Assembly (NCBI RefSeq): GCF_005116465.1
Contig: NZ_SWBM01000001.1
Location: 868,001 to 932,000, forward strand
DNA from: Robertmurraya kyonggiensis
GTDB lineage: Bacteria; Bacillota; Bacilli; Bacillales; Cytobacillaceae
Length of the DNA stretch: 64,000 bases
Direction: 5' to 3'
Positions within the stretch are counted from its first letter, which is position 1; the number at the start of each line of letters is the position of its first letter. Below are positions 63,455-64,000 of the stretch, in pieces. A program made the position numbers and the translations under genes. The notes under the pieces are model-generated. The model saw only the letters and a list, made by a program, of their open reading frames with translations, was not told where the DNA came from and did not search any database.

Positions 63455-63991
63455 TTGCTTGATAATGGGAATTTAGAGAATAGGATTATTGAAATCTATC
63501 GTAGTCATTACCTAGATGTTTATCGGTTTCTTATTTGTTTTACTGGAAGTCAAAATGATGCAGAGGATCTAACTCAAGAAGTGTTTATTCGTGTGTTAAA
63601 AAATCTACCTAATTATAATGAAGGCAATTTAAAGACTTGGATTTTCTCAATAGCAAAGCATGTTGCTATTGATCATTACAGGAAGAAGCGATTTACACAA
63701 GTTTTTAAAGATGGCTTTTTTAAACAAATAGCATCTACAGAAAAGGGGCCAAATGAACTATTTGAGCAAAATGAACTAAAAAGAACGGTTCAGTTAGCAA
63801 TCTCGACCTTAAAACCCGATTTTAGAGCAGTCGTTATTCTAAGGGGAATAAGCGAATTGTCCATAAAAGAAACTGCGGATGTACTTGATTGTAGTGAGTC
63901 AAAGGTTAAAGTAGATTATCATAGGGCTATGAAAATCCTTAAAAAGAAACTACATATAGATGCTGAGGGGGGTATAGGTAGTGCAAACTGA
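63455..63991 (+). CDS. ECF sigma factor (SigX/SigW-like)
   Basis: A 178-residue group 4 sigma factor. Region 2 (about 12-80) has YRFLICFTGSQNDAEDLTQEVFIRVL and a -10-binding segment; region 4 (about 110-165) contains LKPDFRAVVILRGISELSIKETADVL, the helix-turn-helix for the -35 box. Start TTG 63455 after AAGGGGGGAG. An overlapping downstream start at 63981 is probably its anti-sigma factor. Likely responds to cell-envelope stress. Confidence 0.88.
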   Translation: MLDNGNLENRIIEIYRSHYLDVYRFLICFTGSQNDAEDLTQEVFIRVLKNLPNYNEGNLKTWIFSIAKHVAIDHYRKKRFTQVFKDGFFKQIASTEKGPNELFEQNELKRTVQLAISTLKPDFRAVVILRGISELSIKETADVLDCSESKVKVDYHRAMKILKKKLHIDAEGGIGSAN

Positions 63992-64000
63992 TAAGGATTT
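63981..64000 (+). CDS. Start of a probable anti-sigma factor gene (cut by window edge)
   Basis: GTG at 63981 is preceded by GAGGGGGG (11-12 bases upstream) and lies in another frame, overlapping the sigma gene by 11 bp. Only six codons are visible (QTDKD after the start). The anti-sigma role is inferred from the usual ECF gene order. Confidence 0.4.

Noticed and set aside
1-64000. CRISPR array, prophage, rRNA or tRNA genes
   Set aside because: No regularly spaced short repeats, phage structural genes or tRNA/rRNA-like sequences were seen on either strand by eye.

Overview
The window looks like a chromosomal segment from a low-GC, Gram-positive, endospore-former-type bacterium of the Bacillaceae. 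The evidence is AT-rich DNA, strong AGGAGG-type ribosome binding sites with many TTG and GTG starts, sigma-A promoters with 16-18 bp spacers, cre-like operators, and families typical of Bacillus relatives: HelD, SdaAA/SdaAB, an RsbR-type STAS protein, Bce-type ABC modules, a YcnJ-like CopC-CopD fusion, DUF3231, DUF6157 and CBO0543-like membrane proteins. No rRNA, tRNA, CRISPR array, prophage or replication origin is visible. I could not assign a species.

Layout. 1-0.9 kb: the 3' part of selB. 0.9-6.6 kb: a long operator-rich leader, then a LacI-type regulator, ribokinase, a phosphofructokinase-fold protein that has lost catalytic residues, and transketolase, which reads as a pentose-phosphate unit. 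6.7-9.5 kb: acyl-CoA dehydrogenase and acyl-CoA ligase behind a cre-like site. 9.5-11.2 kb: glnS on the minus strand, split by one in-frame TGA in its MSK motif. 11.5-13.1 kb: sdaAB-sdaAA serine dehydratase. 13.3-20.5 kb: a TPR protein, two PPOX-fold flavoproteins, CorA, D-amino-acid aminotransferase with a dipeptidase, an M42 peptidase and small proteins. 20.6-26.5 kb: HelD and an 1128-residue membrane protein. 26.5-28.1 kb: a lone TnpB-related gene. 28.2-33.5 kb: ctaB, a small secreted protein, two pentapeptide-repeat proteins, an acyltransferase and an SGNH hydrolase.

33.6-41.2 kb is an accessory stretch: a second LacI regulator, GNAT, VOC protein, ATPase, a 36-residue peptide gene, a CBO0543-like protein, a TmrB-like kinase, a methyltransferase, a frameshifted GNAT pseudogene, a phosphatase and a metallophosphoesterase. 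41.2-43.6 kb: adenine deaminase and guanine deaminase (purine salvage). 43.9-53.6 kb: lipoprotein, RsbR-like, DinB, a TetR/SDR divergent pair with an operator, small membrane proteins, DUF2500, DUF3231, VanW and an amine oxidase. 53.6-58.1 kb: a complete Bce-type peptide-sensing/resistance module (ABC transporter convergent with its two-component system) with a BceR-like box upstream. 58.3-60.0 kb: a 50-residue remnant of a YcnK-type copper regulator overlapping a CopC-CopD gene. 60.1-64.0 kb: DUF6157, phosphatase, epimerase, GNAT, and an ECF sigma factor with its own ECF-type promoter, followed by the start of a probable anti-sigma gene.

No single large new system stands out. The points most worth checking are the stop codon in the active-site loop of glnS, the degenerate phosphofructokinase in the pentose operon, the YcnK remnant ending in Cys-Cys-His-His, the TnpB relative without its zinc ribbon, an intergenic repeat family at three loci, a hidden 36-residue peptide gene, and two genes whose Shine-Dalgarno sequence sits in a hairpin. 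All gene functions are inferred from reading the translations; no database search was run.
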